Below, piece by piece: positions 11,055-23,633 of a DNA stretch of 64,000 nucleotides (positions within the stretch are counted from its first letter, which is position 1; each line of letters starts with the position of its first letter). Origin of the DNA: Megalobrama amblycephala. Lineage: Eukaryota > Chordata > Actinopteri > Cypriniformes > Xenocyprididae. The notes below the pieces were generated by a model. It was not told the DNA's origin. It did not search any database and saw only the letters and a list, made by a program, of their open reading frames with translations. Position numbers and translations under genes: made by a program. The stretch lies in assembly GCF_018812025.1 (NCBI RefSeq), contig NC_063066.1, positions 8,764,382-8,828,381 of the forward strand. The letters are read 5' to 3'.

Positions 11055-13190
11055 AAAAAAGTTTCAATCAGAATAAGATGGCTGCATACTTCTTTAAACG
11101 TTCGAATTGTATGAATAGACACACTGTCCTGGCCATTACAGGGAACAAGCTGTCTGAATGACATTTAAAGGACAAGGCTGATCAGTGCAGAGAATCTGAT
11201 GCAGAAGTATGACCCAAATGTAACCGATATTAAACCATGTGCGTACTTCCCTTAATGAAAGGAAACAATGCAAAAATACATAGACACATAATTCTCTGTT
11301 CCTCAGAGCCAGAACTGCAGCATTCACTCAAGAAAAACCCAGAGAAATGGACAGTTCTGACAGCTTAAGGTGGAGACATGCAGGGTCTCACATGTTGGAG
11401 AGAGGTTTTGAGACTCAAGAGCTCATGAGACGGGACTGGCAGAGGAGAAAAGCCCCCAGCCACAGGGAAAAATAATTAGGTTAAGTATATATAATCCTTT
11501 CAGCCTATTACAGCCCCACTGCCTCCATTCATAAAAACATGCAGCTGCCTGAGCTCGCTCACAAACTCACAGCAAGAACAGAGACACGTACGGCGCTCTG
11601 GAGAGCACAAACAAACTCTAAAATCATAGGCTTAGAGCTACATGACACATTACAACAGGCTGAGCCTCTTCCCCTCTGCCCCGCTCAGTGTAATGTTGCA
11701 ACAACAAACTGCATTCGAGACGACTGTGAGGAGCAAGCAGGATCAAAGAAGACAAATACATCATTTTATGTAATTATGAACATCCCAAGATGTTCAAAAG
11801 CAGGTCAACTCTTTTAAATGAAGCACAGACTTGCCAAATCCTCATTTGCGTTTGTGCAAATGCACCCAAATTATATTATTTACTCGAACAAATGGTGCGT
11901 TGCACTTTACAGAATAGTGGTTGAAAGCTCATTTGTGAGTAACACGATCTGAGGATGTCATAACCTACTTGCCAAAAAAGAGGGCAGTAGGCATATTTAT
12001 AGAAAGCAATAGTCTAGTTCTTATACAGAACCGATATTTACAGCAAGGATAGCTTTATCGCCATTTAGCTATATAGTCGCTCAATCTTTGATCATTTGTA
12101 AATGCTGTTGCTTTATCAGCCCATCACCGTGTTTTATTGTCATTTCAAAGCATATGGCATACCATATTTGGTACAGCAAAGCGGAAGAGGGGAAATGAGG
12201 ACATGTGTGTACAGTAACCCTACTCTCTGTTCTTATCATTAATTTTATAGGGTGAATGAAAGCGAGAGCAAAGTCCACGGCGTCAGTGGCAAACGTGCCT
12301 GAACCTGTGGTGCAGTTTCAGCACATGCGGCAAAATGCGGATGTGAGGTGCTAACATGGATTGTGTTTAAAAGACTGCGAACGTGTGCATGTGGGACCAT
12401 CAGGGGGCTTCCTAATAAATCATTTCCTATCTGCTTCCTACGAGTTAAAAAAACGCTGCCATCTCAGCAGCTCACCTGATTTAACCCCACATCATTTTCT
12501 CACGTCTATGGCTACCTGACTTGTTGTGAACACTGGGAACTAATGGAGCTTGTCGTCAGATGGCGTTCTGTCTTGGTGTATGGCGGATGTGGGTCTAGTT
12601 CTAGAAGTGCAGGATAAACAGACCCCTCGGGGAGAAGGAGGGTAGGGTTAGTGCTAAGAATCGGCCTTGTATTACCACCAAGATATATGACTTGTCAGCC
12701 ATGTGAAGACCTTTAAATCGCAGATATAACTAAAGGGCAGTGATGCCACTGAAGTCTGACAGACAGCAGCCCTCTAAAGCAGCAGGACTCCTCTGACCTG
12801 ACCTTTGACAGTACACATCAAGGTGTGAAATCAAACAGAATGTCAACTGCCACTCACATGACTGTAGGTGCTCTAACGTCATCACTTCACTTTAAAGCAA
12901 CTGTATCGTCATGCATATATTATTTGATATTCTTTGCACAAAATCTGTGGCATATAACCAAATGAGATTTAAAAAAAGGCATTAATATGAAGCAAGTCCT
13001 AAGCGCGATGCAACAACTTGAGACCTTCATAGCTATACTGTTTTAATTTGTGTACAGGTCAATAAAACATATTAAATTATATCAATTTAAATTGTTATAC
13101 TTCTTAGTGCCAAAAAAATCTACTTGAAATTTGAATATGGCACAACTGTGTGCCAATGTCCCAAATTTTATAAATAAAAAATATTATAAA
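11055..13190. other. Repeat-poor non-coding stretch
   Basis: About 2.1 kb without a recognised repeat, exon or RNA gene. It is comparatively GC-balanced, especially 12250-12850. It would be mbnl3 intron under the model with a first exon at 16 kb. Confidence 0.5.
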
Positions 13191-13194
13191 TGAT

Positions 13195-13440
13195 AATATT
13201 TTACAGCAACATTCATTGGTTAACATTTATTAATGCATAAGATATAATAAACAATCGTTTATTCATTTAGGTTCATATTAATTTATATGCTAATTCATAT
13301 TTGTTTATAATACATTAACTAATGTTAATCAATACAACTTAAAATGTTACAATAGCTTACAATAAATTAGTGTAAAACATTAATAATAATGCAAAATTGC
13401 TAAAATTTCATGTTAACTACATTAGCTAAAGTCAACATAT
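13195..13440. repeat. AT-rich interspersed repeat
   Basis: It contains GGTTAACATTTATTAATGCATAA and AATACATTAACTAATGTTAA. Similar sequence occurs at 55215-55470 (TTAACATTAGTTAATGCATTA), so this is a dispersed family rather than unique DNA. Confidence 0.6.
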
Positions 13441-14875
13441 AGAAACTATACACTATCTACTCAATAAAATTGTGGCAACAGATTACACGCAATATTATTA
13501 AATAATAAATATTTTTTTTTTACAAGATGTAATAGAAGTCTAAGGTGTCCCCTGAATGTGTCTGTGAAGTTTCAGCTCAAAATACCCCATAGATTTTTTT
13601 TATAAATATTTTTAACTGCCTATTTTGGGGCATAATTAGAAATGCGCTGATTCAGGCTGCGGCCCCTTTAATTGCGCGCTCTCCGCCCCCTCCCGAGCTC
13701 TCGACTCTATCAGTGCATAAACAAAGTTCACACAGCTAATATAACCCTCAAAATGGATCTTTACAAAGTGTTCGTCATGCATGCTGCATGCATACAACGG
13801 ATTATTTGAGTATTGTATTTATTTGGATGTTTACATTTGATTCTGAATGAATTTGAGGCTGTGATCCGTGGCTAATGGCTAATGCTACGCTGTTGGAGAG
13901 ATTTATAAAGAATGAAGTTGTGTTTATGAATTATACAGACTGCAAGTGTTTAAAAATGAAAATAGCGACTGCTCTTGTCTCCGTGAATACAGTAAGAAAC
14001 GATGGTAACTTTAACCACATTTAACAGTACATTAGCAACATGCTAACGAAACATTTAGAAAAACAATTTACAAATATCACTAAAAATATCATGATATCAT
14101 GGATCATGTCAGTTATTATTGCTCAATCTGCCATTTTTCGCTGTTGTCCTTGCTTGCTTACCTAGTCTGATGATTCAGCTGTGCACATCTAGACGTTAAT
14201 ACTGGCTGCCCTTGTCTAATGCCTTGAACATGGGCTGGCATATGCAAATATTGGGGGCGTACATATTAATGATCCCGACTGTTACGTAACAGTCGGTGTT
14301 ATGTTGAGATTCGCCTGTTCTTCAGAGGTCTTTTAAACAAATGAGATTTATATAAGAAGGAGGAAACAATGGAGTTTGAGACTCACTGTATGTCATTTCC
14401 ATGTACTGAACTCTTGTTATTTAACTATGCCAAGATAAATTCAATTTTTATTTCTAGGGCACCTTTAAGTAAATTCAGCATATAAGAATTGAGTTAGAAT
14501 TAATCAAATTAATTGCTTAAAAGTCGACCATTTAAAATGCGTAAAATTTGGAAATAACATTACAAAAACCACAAACTGATATAAAAAGCAAAGTGTTGAA
14601 CTGCCCAACTAAATGAAACAATGACCACCATAATGGTGACCAAACATTTTCAATAAAATCAACATCAACATCTAAACCTCTGTTAATTCGTGTATTTCTC
14701 TTTCCTTTTTTCATCTTTGACGTCTGTCTGTCAATCAGATATTTTTGTTTAAATTTTACTTGTTTTATTAATCTGATTAATTCTAACTCAATTCTATTTG
14801 TTGTATTTACTTAATAATATTGCTTGTAATCTGTTGCCAAAATTTTATGGAGTCGATATAGCGTATTACTTTTTA
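13441..14875. mobile_element. Inverted-repeat element interrupted by a second, about 1-kb, element
   Basis: The outer arms invert: GGCAACAGATTACA(C/A)GCAATATTATTAA near 13474 against TTAATAATATTGCTTGTAATCTGTTGCC near 14812. A second pair lies inside (GAATTGAGTTAGAATTAATC against GATTAATTCTAACTCAATTC at about 14488 and 14773). Between them, about 13510-14467 is a distinct block starting near GTCTAAGGTGTCCCCTGAATG and ending in AGGGCACCTTTAA. I recognise it as a multicopy cyprinid repeat that includes TTACGTAACAGTCGGTGTTA. No coding frame of note. Confidence 0.6.
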
Positions 14876-15100
14876 CAGTGCACTTTATTTTACAGTGTCC
14901 TTGTTACACGTTACATGTAGTTACTATAGTAATTACTATAAACTGTGCATAATTACATGTAACTAACCCCAAACCACATCCAATTCCTAACCCCAAACCT
15001 ATAGAAAGTGCATGTAGTTAATCATTATTACTCAGTACTTAAATGTATAATTACATTGCAACACGGACACCTTAAAATAAAGTGTAACTGAACCTTATTG
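14876..15100. repeat. Interspersed repeat fragment
   Basis: CACTTTATTTTACAGTGTCCTTGTTACACG at the left is matched by an inverted CGGACACCTTAAAATAAAGTG at the right. This is a small terminal-inverted-repeat element of about 220 bp. Confidence 0.65.
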
Positions 15101-16017
15101 TAGAGCGTTATCTATCTATCTACATTGTAGAAATAATTACTAATTAATTTCCATGACTGTGGAAAGCCTGTATACTAAACAGTTGCCATCAACAGGCTTA
15201 AAAAAGGTCATCAGACTAAAGAATATGTTGTAGAAGGAAAGCTTACAAAACTATCCTCTCAAGCATGGATGACAAAATAAACTAAAGCATTTGGCTTCGG
15301 ACAGTTGTCTGTGCTGGCAAATGTCCGATGATGTTAAAGGTAAACAGGACAAAGGACATTTATCTTCAACCACACCAAAATACAAAAGCAACCCTCACAA
15401 TTGTTTTTACAGTACCACCTTTTACATGTTCCAGGAAATCAAGGACATATTCAGCTCCAACCGTGGGTAAACACCTTATGGTTGGGAATGCATCCAGCAC
15501 TGGCCATGAAAATTGAAATGTCAGCATGACAGCATTACTTGTCTTAGATGCCAGACACAAATACAGCATCAGAAAAGACTGCACCTGACTATTACAGGGG
15601 CTCATAACATGTGAGCAGAGTTTGAGCTCCATCCAACCAGTTTACAAACTAGGTGCTGTTCAGGGCACCACAGCACTGATGGAAAGCTCAACAGCTGTCA
15701 GCAAGTGCATGATCAATGCTTGACACCGAACTGCATTACAGGCGTTTTATTATAAGTGACAGCTTGTGCGGTAAGGTCAAATGATAGACTTGGCTACTAA
15801 GAACACGAAGAAATTCAAATTCTAGTTTTATGCGTCACGGTGCGAAGAGGCCATGTGCTCAAAAGCAAGGTTAGAGATGGAGACTCATAAACGAACGAGC
15901 GAGCGTCAGTCGTGACAGCGAGCTATGCATTACACCAATCACATTTGCAATAACATATGTGCGGCAAGACTGGAGAAGGATATGAAATATTGGTCTTTAT
16001 GAAAGCAGATGACTCAC
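15101..16017. other. Non-coding; first part of the intron below the 16-kb exon candidate
   Basis: No exon recognised. On the minus strand this is the sequence just after the donor at 16018/16017, so under the mbnl3 model it is intron. Confidence 0.5.
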
Positions 16018-16420
16018 CTGTGCAGACAGCGCGCGACTAGAGCTCGGGTGACATCAAATGCAGCGCAAAGCGAAAATAAAGATTTGTCAATAACTACGTC
16101 ACGATCACTGGCTGATGTGAGGCGCGCGCTTTGGTTGCAAAAGTTCCCGCGTTGAACCGAGAGCTTTCGATCGCGCAGTTTGCAGCTTAAAGCCTCGTAC
16201 AATGACCAGCGGCTGCGGGGTGTTTCGAGTTGAACGACGAAGCTAGCGATGGGGAAGCGTGAAGCGAACTTGCTAGCTGCTGCTAGGCAGAAGACGAGAC
16301 GAGGGAGGGCAGAAGGGAGGAGTAGAGCGAAAGTGTGCACGGCACTACGTGCATTCCCATGTATTGCCTCCATTTTAGGGGGATTCCCACTCGACCTCAG
16401 TGCAAACTGCGCCTCATGGA
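16018..16420 (-). promoter_or_regulatory. CpG-rich promoter / non-coding first exon candidate, probably mbnl3
   Basis: This block is far richer in CpG than the surrounding AT-rich DNA (GCGCGCGAC, GGCGCGCGC, TCGATCGCGC). On the minus strand it ends in an excellent donor, CACAG|GTGAGTC, at 16018/16017. The next compatible minus-strand acceptor that I recognise is the mbnl3 one at 2116, giving an intron of about 13.9 kb. A 119-codon minus-strand frame fills the block (ATG at 16373) and would splice out of frame with the mbnl3 ATG, so it would be an upstream ORF, not an N-terminal extension. No TATA box is evident. Assignment to mbnl3 is inference from strand, donor and lack of another gene. Confidence 0.55.
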
Positions 16421-17060
16421 TGAGGAGAGCTATAATGAGGAATATTTCACGCTAGGTGGAATTAAATGGAATTAATATCGTGCAGTACAGCAGCTATGTA
16501 AATATTTAGACACGAATACAAATGTTACTGTGCTTATGAGAAACGGCCCGGGTGTTTTAAAGGTGCACTCCACATTTTTTAACTCGGAAACCTTACATAA
16601 AGAAGTGAATAGTTTTTTTTAAAAAAATGAAATATTATATTTCTGTATACTCGCATAAGATGAAGGCCCCATTAGTCTTCTAGAAAAGACCGATTTATTG
16701 TACTTGGAGCGGGTCGCCCCCTCGTGGACGCAGCCATGATGATATCACATGACCTGGCGTATCATACAAGTGACTAATTATTAATATTAATAAACGTTAT
16801 TTTATATACTGGACAAAAAACACATGCCTGGGGCAATATAATAGTGTGGAAAGATGGTATGAAAGTGCATGATCTAATAATCCAAACAACATAAGTATAA
16901 TTTAAGGGACAATACTGATGTAAAAGTGAATTGGTGAATTTCAGCAGCCAGCACAAACCACCAGCAATATTCAATAACAAATTGGGGGATTTAAGCAGCA
17001 GAAGTTGGTAAGTTTAGTAGTCTAAATACAGGAAAAATGCTGTCAGTATAAACTTAAAAT
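16421..17060. other. Intergenic stretch between hs6st2 3' end and the 16-kb promoter candidate
   Basis: AT-rich, with no feature that I can support. Confidence 0.5.
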
Positions 17061-17358
17061 TAGGGCTGTGAAAAGATTAATCGCGATTAATCGCATCCAA
17101 AATAAAAGTTTGTGTTTACATAATATATGTGTGTGTACGCACACATTCATGTATATATAAGAAAAATCTGTTATATTTATATATAAAATATTTTTATATA
17201 TAATATATATAAATATACAGTATATACATCCAAATATTAATTAATTATATACACGAATGCGTGTGTATTTATATATACTAATTATACACAGTACACACAC
17301 ATATATTATGTAAACACAAAGTTTTATTTTGGATGCGATTAATCTTTTGACAGCCCTA
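17061..17358. mobile_element. Foldback MITE with TAGGGCTG ends
   Basis: The left end TAGGGCTGTGAAAAGATTAATC-GCATCCAAAATAAAA inverts to TTTTATTTTGGATGCGATTAATC-TTTTGACAGCCCTA at the right. The centre is a TATATAA-rich hairpin. A common teleost element, non-coding. Confidence 0.85.
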
Positions 17359-17527
17359 CTTAAAATCCAAAATGTGCATTTTGATATATGACTACTTATG
17401 TTCTACAGATCACATGTGTTTATATATGCAAGCTTCCATGTTACTTTGGCTCCATCTGCTGTAGAGAAAAAAAATGAAGAGACACCCTTCCAGATCAACT
17501 AGCCACAAGAAATTTGAAAAAAATGTA

Positions 17528-18360
17528 TTTATTAGTACTCACAGATGTTATTCATTTTCCAGAGCGATCTGCGCCCCTCAGTACAACCTATGGTGTGTTG
17601 TAAAGATGAAGTGATTCACAATGGCTTTTTATTTTCAAGTAGCAAAATACCATGATCCAACCCATATCACGTGATCCTATTAGCAAACATATAAATAAAA
17701 GGAACGAGAAAAAAATGCATTTCATATAAAACATCTTAAATCAAAACATAATCCAAAAGACAAATGTTGGACTTAAACAAAAGGCTGAGTCGTGATGTGC
17801 ATGGGACTGTGACTGTCGAGGACACTTGAAAAAAAAAAAAGGCAATATTTTAAATCTTACATTACAGGAATGTAAATAAAAATGTGCTGCCACCAGCTTC
17901 TTCCTCAGAACAGCAAGGTCAGAAAACGGTGTTTCTGAAACATTCCATTCTTTGGCTTTTATGATTAATATTAAGCATTTGCTATTCCTCCATAAAGATT
18001 TTCAGTAAATTAACTGCAGTGATGATCTCCCTGCAACCTCATAATGCCCTCTTCTCAAGGGCAGAGTGGGGATGGGACTGTTTATTTTAGCATATCTTTA
18101 ATTCACAAGTCACAAGGCTGCAAGACGATAATTCAAATTATATTTGACAGTAAACTGGTGCTATGAATCAATATATATGGCAATTATGATGTGCATTCCA
18201 CAAAAATCATGTGTCACAAAAAGAGAAACCCGCAATTAATAACCCGTACATGCTAATATTTAGCAGTGATTTGGGATTAAAGGATTATAGGTACCCCATA
18301 GTAATAAAAGGGAATCACCATTTTCTAGTCCATTATTGAGTTCAACCAAATAGCTGTTGG
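17528..18360 (-). other. hs6st2: hs6st2 3' UTR with candidate polyadenylation signal
   Basis: Below the stop codon at 18361 the minus strand runs 830 bases without recognised repeats to an AATAAA hexamer at 17528-17533. Unique sequence bounded by an AATAAA and then a MITE fits a 3' UTR end. Other hexamers are possible and transcript data are lacking. Confidence 0.5.
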
Positions 18361-19204
18361 CTACCGCCACTGCTCCACATTTTCTAAATAGTCCAATATG
18401 GTTTCATTGCCATCCTCCTCTAACCAGCTGTCCTCTACCTGTCCTTCAGTCTCACTCTCCACTTGTCCAGCATCTGCTTGTTTTTCTTCAGAGAAAGCGG
18501 GATATTGTTCTGTCATTGGTGGCTCCTTGGTAGGTTTAAAAACAGCTTTTCCAGTCACCCCCCACCAAGGCTTCACCTTGGCACGTAGCTTGCGTCTCTC
18601 CTGCAGGCGTCGCTGACGGGCCTCCCTGCGCTCCTGCTGTCTGGCGTACTGGAATCGCTGCAGGAAAAGGTCCCGCGCGTACTCGTACAGCTCTACGTCC
18701 CACTGGTTCAGCTCTCGAATCCTGCGCTGGGTCTCCGGTTCCACCTCGACGCTCGCAGCGCGGGTGCCGTTGAGCTGCGTGAACGGAGCGATGAAAGACA
18801 GGCGGAAAGTGTGCTCGAAGAGGTACTGCGTCTTACGCTGATATTCCGTCAGACCAAAAAAGGCCATGTTTCGCAAGTTGCGCTTGGCACTTTCCAGTAG
18901 AACGGCCCACCGCTGGTTCTCACTCATGATGGAGAGGTTATAGCAGCCCACCAGGCTGAGGTCGGCCAGCATACGGGTCTGTCTGTTGTTGGCCAGGTTG
19001 TAAGGACACGCCATGAATTCCTCCAACGTGCAGCCTGACCAGTCGTCACCAGTGTAACAGCTGGGCAGCTCGGTCAGGGTGGGTAAACGGCCATCACAGA
19101 TGTGTTTAGAGGCCTTCCAGGTGGCACCGCGCTGAACGTGCCTCCATTCGCTCAGGTACCGCCACACCGGATCCCTCAAGATCGTGATGTAGTAGTAGTT
19201 CCTT
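18361..19204 (-). CDS. hs6st2: Heparan-sulfate 6-O-sulfotransferase 2, coding exon 2 (C-terminal 280 residues)
   Basis: This exon completes the sulfotransferase. It follows the acceptor CACGTAG|AAGG, and its first base finishes the Arg187 codon begun in exon 1. It opens with the PAPS 3'-phosphate-binding region ILRDPVWRYLSEWRHVQRG, continues with the family hallmarks CYTGDDWSGC, CPYNLANNRQ, DLSLVGCYNLS and FFGLTEYQRKTQYLFE, then a highly charged Arg/Glu/Gln helix (about residues 350-395, coiled-coil-like). It ends in an acidic tail finishing LENVEQWR, like the EKWR end of mammalian HS6ST2. N-glycosylation sequons include NLS and NGT. Residue 201 is Trp (TGG at 19162-19164), where human HS6ST1-3 have Ser. 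The stop is TAG at 18361-18363. Coding is continuous for 844 bases with no frameshift. Confidence 0.97.
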
Positions 19205-19779
19205 CTACGTGAGACAGGAAAGAGAAGAATTTATCAAATTAAGTTATCAAAAAAGCGGCAAAACGAGTTGAGAACAAAGTGAAATGTTATATTGCATATG
19301 AACCATTAAGTGGGTAAAGCTGTCATATTTTGTGCATGTTCAGTGACAGAATTATTCATGGTGAGGTTTCTGTTGGAGTGTGTCAGGGGAACGATCTTGA
19401 TGGAAAACGGAATGAATTATTGCTGGTTGACTGTAATTATGGGCATTTTAGCATAATGAGCGAATGAGAAGAATCATCTTTCAGCTCACATCCAAAACAC
19501 TTTCCATATGAATATCAATTAAGATTGTCTGGACAAATCCATTCAACAACAGCACAGAGAAAGTCTCTGGAGAGCCTCAACTTTTTCCATTACTTACAAG
19601 CCAACAACAAGCCAATGGGATTATGAGTTCATCTAATTGTGTCCATTTGTGCGTTTATATCTGTATACATCATATCTGTGTTTATCTACATTATATCTGC
19701 GTTTCATATCTGTATACATCAGTCGATATCGTTGTATCTTTAATGGTTCAATTACCCCTATTCTTCATTTTTCTTACCT
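19205..19779 (-). other. hs6st2 intron, no repeat recognised
   Basis: First part (in window order) of the 3.87-kb intron between the two coding exons (19205-23073). No additional exon found. Confidence 0.6.
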
Positions 19780-20115
19780 TTGCAGTCATCTAATGCTCAG
19801 GCTTTTATTATTTTGACATGGCTTGATTATTGTAATCAAGCTTTATATGGTTATTAACCAAGCATCTCTTGCCAGTCTGCAAATGGCACAGAATGCAGCT
19901 GCTAGACTCCTAACTGGTGTGTGGAAACTGGAGTGCATTACTCTGGGTTTAATATATTACTGGCTTTCAATTCACTACATAGGCTAATTGAAGTGTTGTT
20001 ACTGGTTTTTAAATCCTTGAACAGACTAGCACCTGCATACATTCCTATCTGTTCACAATCCAGTGAGGTCTCTAAGATCATCCAACCAGAGACTGCTAAA
20101 CATCCCTTGGGCTAG
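19780..20115 (+). pseudogene. Fragment of an L2-like LINE reverse-transcriptase ORF (3' portion)
   Basis: In shifting plus-strand frames the sequence gives LQMAQNAAARLLTGV, then LLLVFKSLNRLAPAYI. This matches the conserved C-terminal segment of teleost L2/CR1-like non-LTR polyproteins (typical form: QNAAARLLTG ... LLLVFKALHGLAPSYL). An in-frame stop and a short length show it is a dead fragment. It lies in the hs6st2 intron in antisense orientation. Confidence 0.75.
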
Positions 20116-20613
20116 GCTGAAATTGGCCCTACACTACCAGTGGCGGCTCGTCAGGGGAGGCAAGGGAGGCACAGCATACCCAAAATTTTGAGCTGGAAAA
20201 TGGGAGAAGGATGATTTAATGTTAATAAAACTCCCAGTTATTATTAATATTTCATTTCATGTCTCAGAATGTGAGTTTCTTGTTTGTAATTTCAGCATTG
20301 TAACACCATAAAATATCATTGAAGTTGGAACCACCGCTGCTGTTCCCCAAATGTGCCGTTCGGAAAACTGGGTCGAGTCTGAGAGGATAGAAAAGTGGAG
20401 GGGGAGGAAAATCATGGACAGAGGGATGGATTTTTTTCCTTCAAGTGATATGCTACTTTTATTTTCTTGATGTATACATGTAATTTTTTGAGCTGCCACT
20501 GTACACTGCATGATTTTAAAGTAAAACTCAAAACATATCTGTTAAGTTGTATATGGTTTTAATGATGGTCTTTATTTAACAATCGTTGTTTTTAAAGGTG
20601 CTATATTAATAGG
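20116..20613. other. Intronic, nothing recognised
   Basis: About 500 bases with no supported feature. Position 20141-20175 (CTACCAGTGGCGGCTCGTCAG onward) resembles the terminal sequence of some fish DNA transposons but is too short to call. Confidence 0.4.
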
Positions 20614-20615
20614 TG

Positions 20616-21546
<931 letters not shown>

Positions 21547-22160
21547 AAGTTGACATTGACACTGACTTTAATATTTAAAAACACCAATAATTAAACAAAT
21601 TAAATGTAATCTTTAGCCGATTTTAAAATCCACACTGTACATTATAAAACTGTGATGCTCAAATTCACTTGTAGAAATTTTAGTTTTCAGCGTTTTATTT
21701 TCATTTAATTAGATAAAATAGTATAGATTTTTAATATCTGTCATTCATCGGTTATCAAAAACAACAATAGCTGACAATAATTTTCGCTTTATCTGTATCA
21801 GTCACAATATTAACAAAGGTGCATCCCTACATTCCCTACTCCATTCTACTGCTATTTGAATATTAACTAATATATTAACTTGAAATCATTCTACAGTGTT
21901 GGTTATTCCTTTCCCAATAAAGCATTCCCCAACGAATGCACAAAAACAAATGTAGCACAGAATGAACTAACATCACCTGAAGAACTCGCCAAATCAAAAA
22001 TAACCAACTCATTCGAAGGAAAGCCTCGCCATTCAAAACCAAGCAGGGTTTAGGGTAAACTAAAGGTGATTAGTGTTTATTCTTCAATGAGGACTAAAAA
22101 AAAAATCTTACTGGCCTTAAACTGTTGTCCTTTTTTAATCAATCATTGATTAATTTTTTC
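21547..22160. other. Intronic AT-rich stretch
   Basis: No exon or bounded repeat recognised. Confidence 0.5.
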
Positions 22161-22545
22161 CCCCTCAGCTTTAATATTTTTGAAGGTATCTTATGCTCAA
22201 CCAAGGCTGCATTTATTTAATTAATTTTAAAAAATAGAGCAAAAATAGTAATATTGCACAATAATGTAAAATAACTGGTTTCAATTATTTTACATTTTAA
22301 AACAATCTATTCCTGTGATATCAAAACTGTCAGCATCATTACTCTTCTAGTCTTCAGTGTCACATGATCCTTCAGAAATCATTCTAATATGCTGCTTTGC
22401 ATTACTGCTTAACATTTTTTTGTGGAAACCGTGATACATTTTTCAGCATTCCATGGTGGATAGAAAGTTCAAAAGAACAATATTTATTTGTAATAAAAAA
22501 AATGTTGTAACATTACAACACTGAGTGTCTTAACAGACACTTTTG
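22161..22545. repeat. Single-arm fragment of the same interspersed family
   Basis: It contains CAAGGCTGCATTTATTTAAT, CAGCATCATTACTCTTCTAGT and TCACATGATCCTTCAGAAAT in the direct order of the left arm at 20714-21000, without the partner arm. Confidence 0.75.
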
Positions 22546-23073
22546 ACTGAATTCGTCTTTGCTGAATGAAAGTATTCATTTATTTTCACCCCGACCTTTT
22601 AAAAGGTAGTGCTCAAGGCACACAAACGCTTATCAAAAGCAATGCCTCCCAGTGCAAACATTATCAAACAGGGTTTATCCCATGCTAAGGGGAGTTTATT
22701 TAAAGGACAGGCCTGAGAGAATGGCAGATGTTCTGGTGCCAGCAGGCTGTCTGCCCTCCAGGGTGTCTGAAAGAGTGAATGATTATGATGATGGGTCCCC
22801 TGTTGCAGGAATGCGCTGAATGAAAGCACTCTCTGGGGTTGAGCATGACCTGTTGGAGGCCTTTTGTCTCCACATAATTGACTTGCTAAGAGGCTTCAGC
22901 ACCGAACTGAACGAGAACAATGTGAGGTGGAGGAGTGGCGAAACACACCGTGACACCACACAAAACACAATACCATAACAAAAGAAATAAGTTTGTTTGT
23001 GAAGACGCGTTTCAGTCCATTACAGACACTAAAATCAGTTTATTACACTGATAAAACCCAATTAAACTCTCAC
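22546..23073. other. hs6st2 intron next to exon 1
   Basis: Repeat-poor sequence with no exon recognised. It contains the donor side of the intron (AG|GTGAGAGT at 23074/23073). Confidence 0.6.
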
Positions 23074-23633
23074 CTGGGAATCCCGCGCCTCTCCTGAGAC
23101 TCACGGTTGCTCATGTAAGAAGGCACGCAGTTAGTGAGCTCCGTCCAGTCCGCGTGCAGACCGCAGGTCCAGCCGGTGGAGAAGCGGGAGAACAGCCAGG
23201 TGTCCCTTTTGCCCGGCCGGTAGCAAGTGCACTTCTTCTGGCCCGCATGGCACTCGCACGGCCTCTCCAGCTGGATGTTGCGGACCAGGTGACGGCCGAA
23301 CGTGGTCCCCCCGGTTTTCTGGATGTGGAGAAACACTATAACATCGTCTCCCTTGATGTTGAAATCTACAGCGCGATTAAGGTCTTTGGTGGTGAAATTA
23401 AAGCGAGGCACAAAGCGAACCAAAGCACCGTCTTCTGAGCTGTACGGATCTCCAGCACCGGCTCCGTTCATGCGATCCCCGGGCTCGCGACTCCCTAGTC
23501 TCGAGGACAATGATGCCAGGTGCAGCAACTGGCAATCGGATGTAGGACAGACGTATTGTAACACAATAACACCGAAACACAGGACCATCAGCAGTACGAT
23601 GAGAAGCCGGCTGTAGTAGGATTTTTCATCCAT
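23074..23633 (-). CDS. hs6st2: Heparan-sulfate 6-O-sulfotransferase 2, coding exon 1 (N-terminal 186 residues)
   Basis: Hs6st2 is a Golgi type II membrane enzyme that moves sulfate from PAPS to the 6-O position of glucosamine in heparan sulfate, tuning FGF, Wnt and other ligand binding. Exon 1 encodes a short cytoplasmic start (MDEKSYYSR), one membrane anchor (about residues 10-28, LLIVLLMVLCFGVIVLQYV), a variable stem with an acidic patch, then the catalytic domain. FLHIQKTGGTTFGRHL (101-116) is the 5'-phosphosulfate loop, with Lys106. PCECHAGQKKCTCYRP and FSTGWTCGLHADWTELTNC follow. MDEKS and VIVLQYVCP match mammalian HS6ST2, not HS6ST1 or HS6ST3. The donor CCCAG|GTGAGAG leaves phase 2 and joins exon 2 cleanly; the full protein is 467 aa. 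I chose ATG 23633 because it aligns with the mammalian MDEKS start. Confidence 0.97.

Noticed and set aside
23302..23616. Plus-strand frames over hs6st2 exon 1
   Set aside because: Shadows of the GC-rich sulfotransferase exon on the opposite strand.
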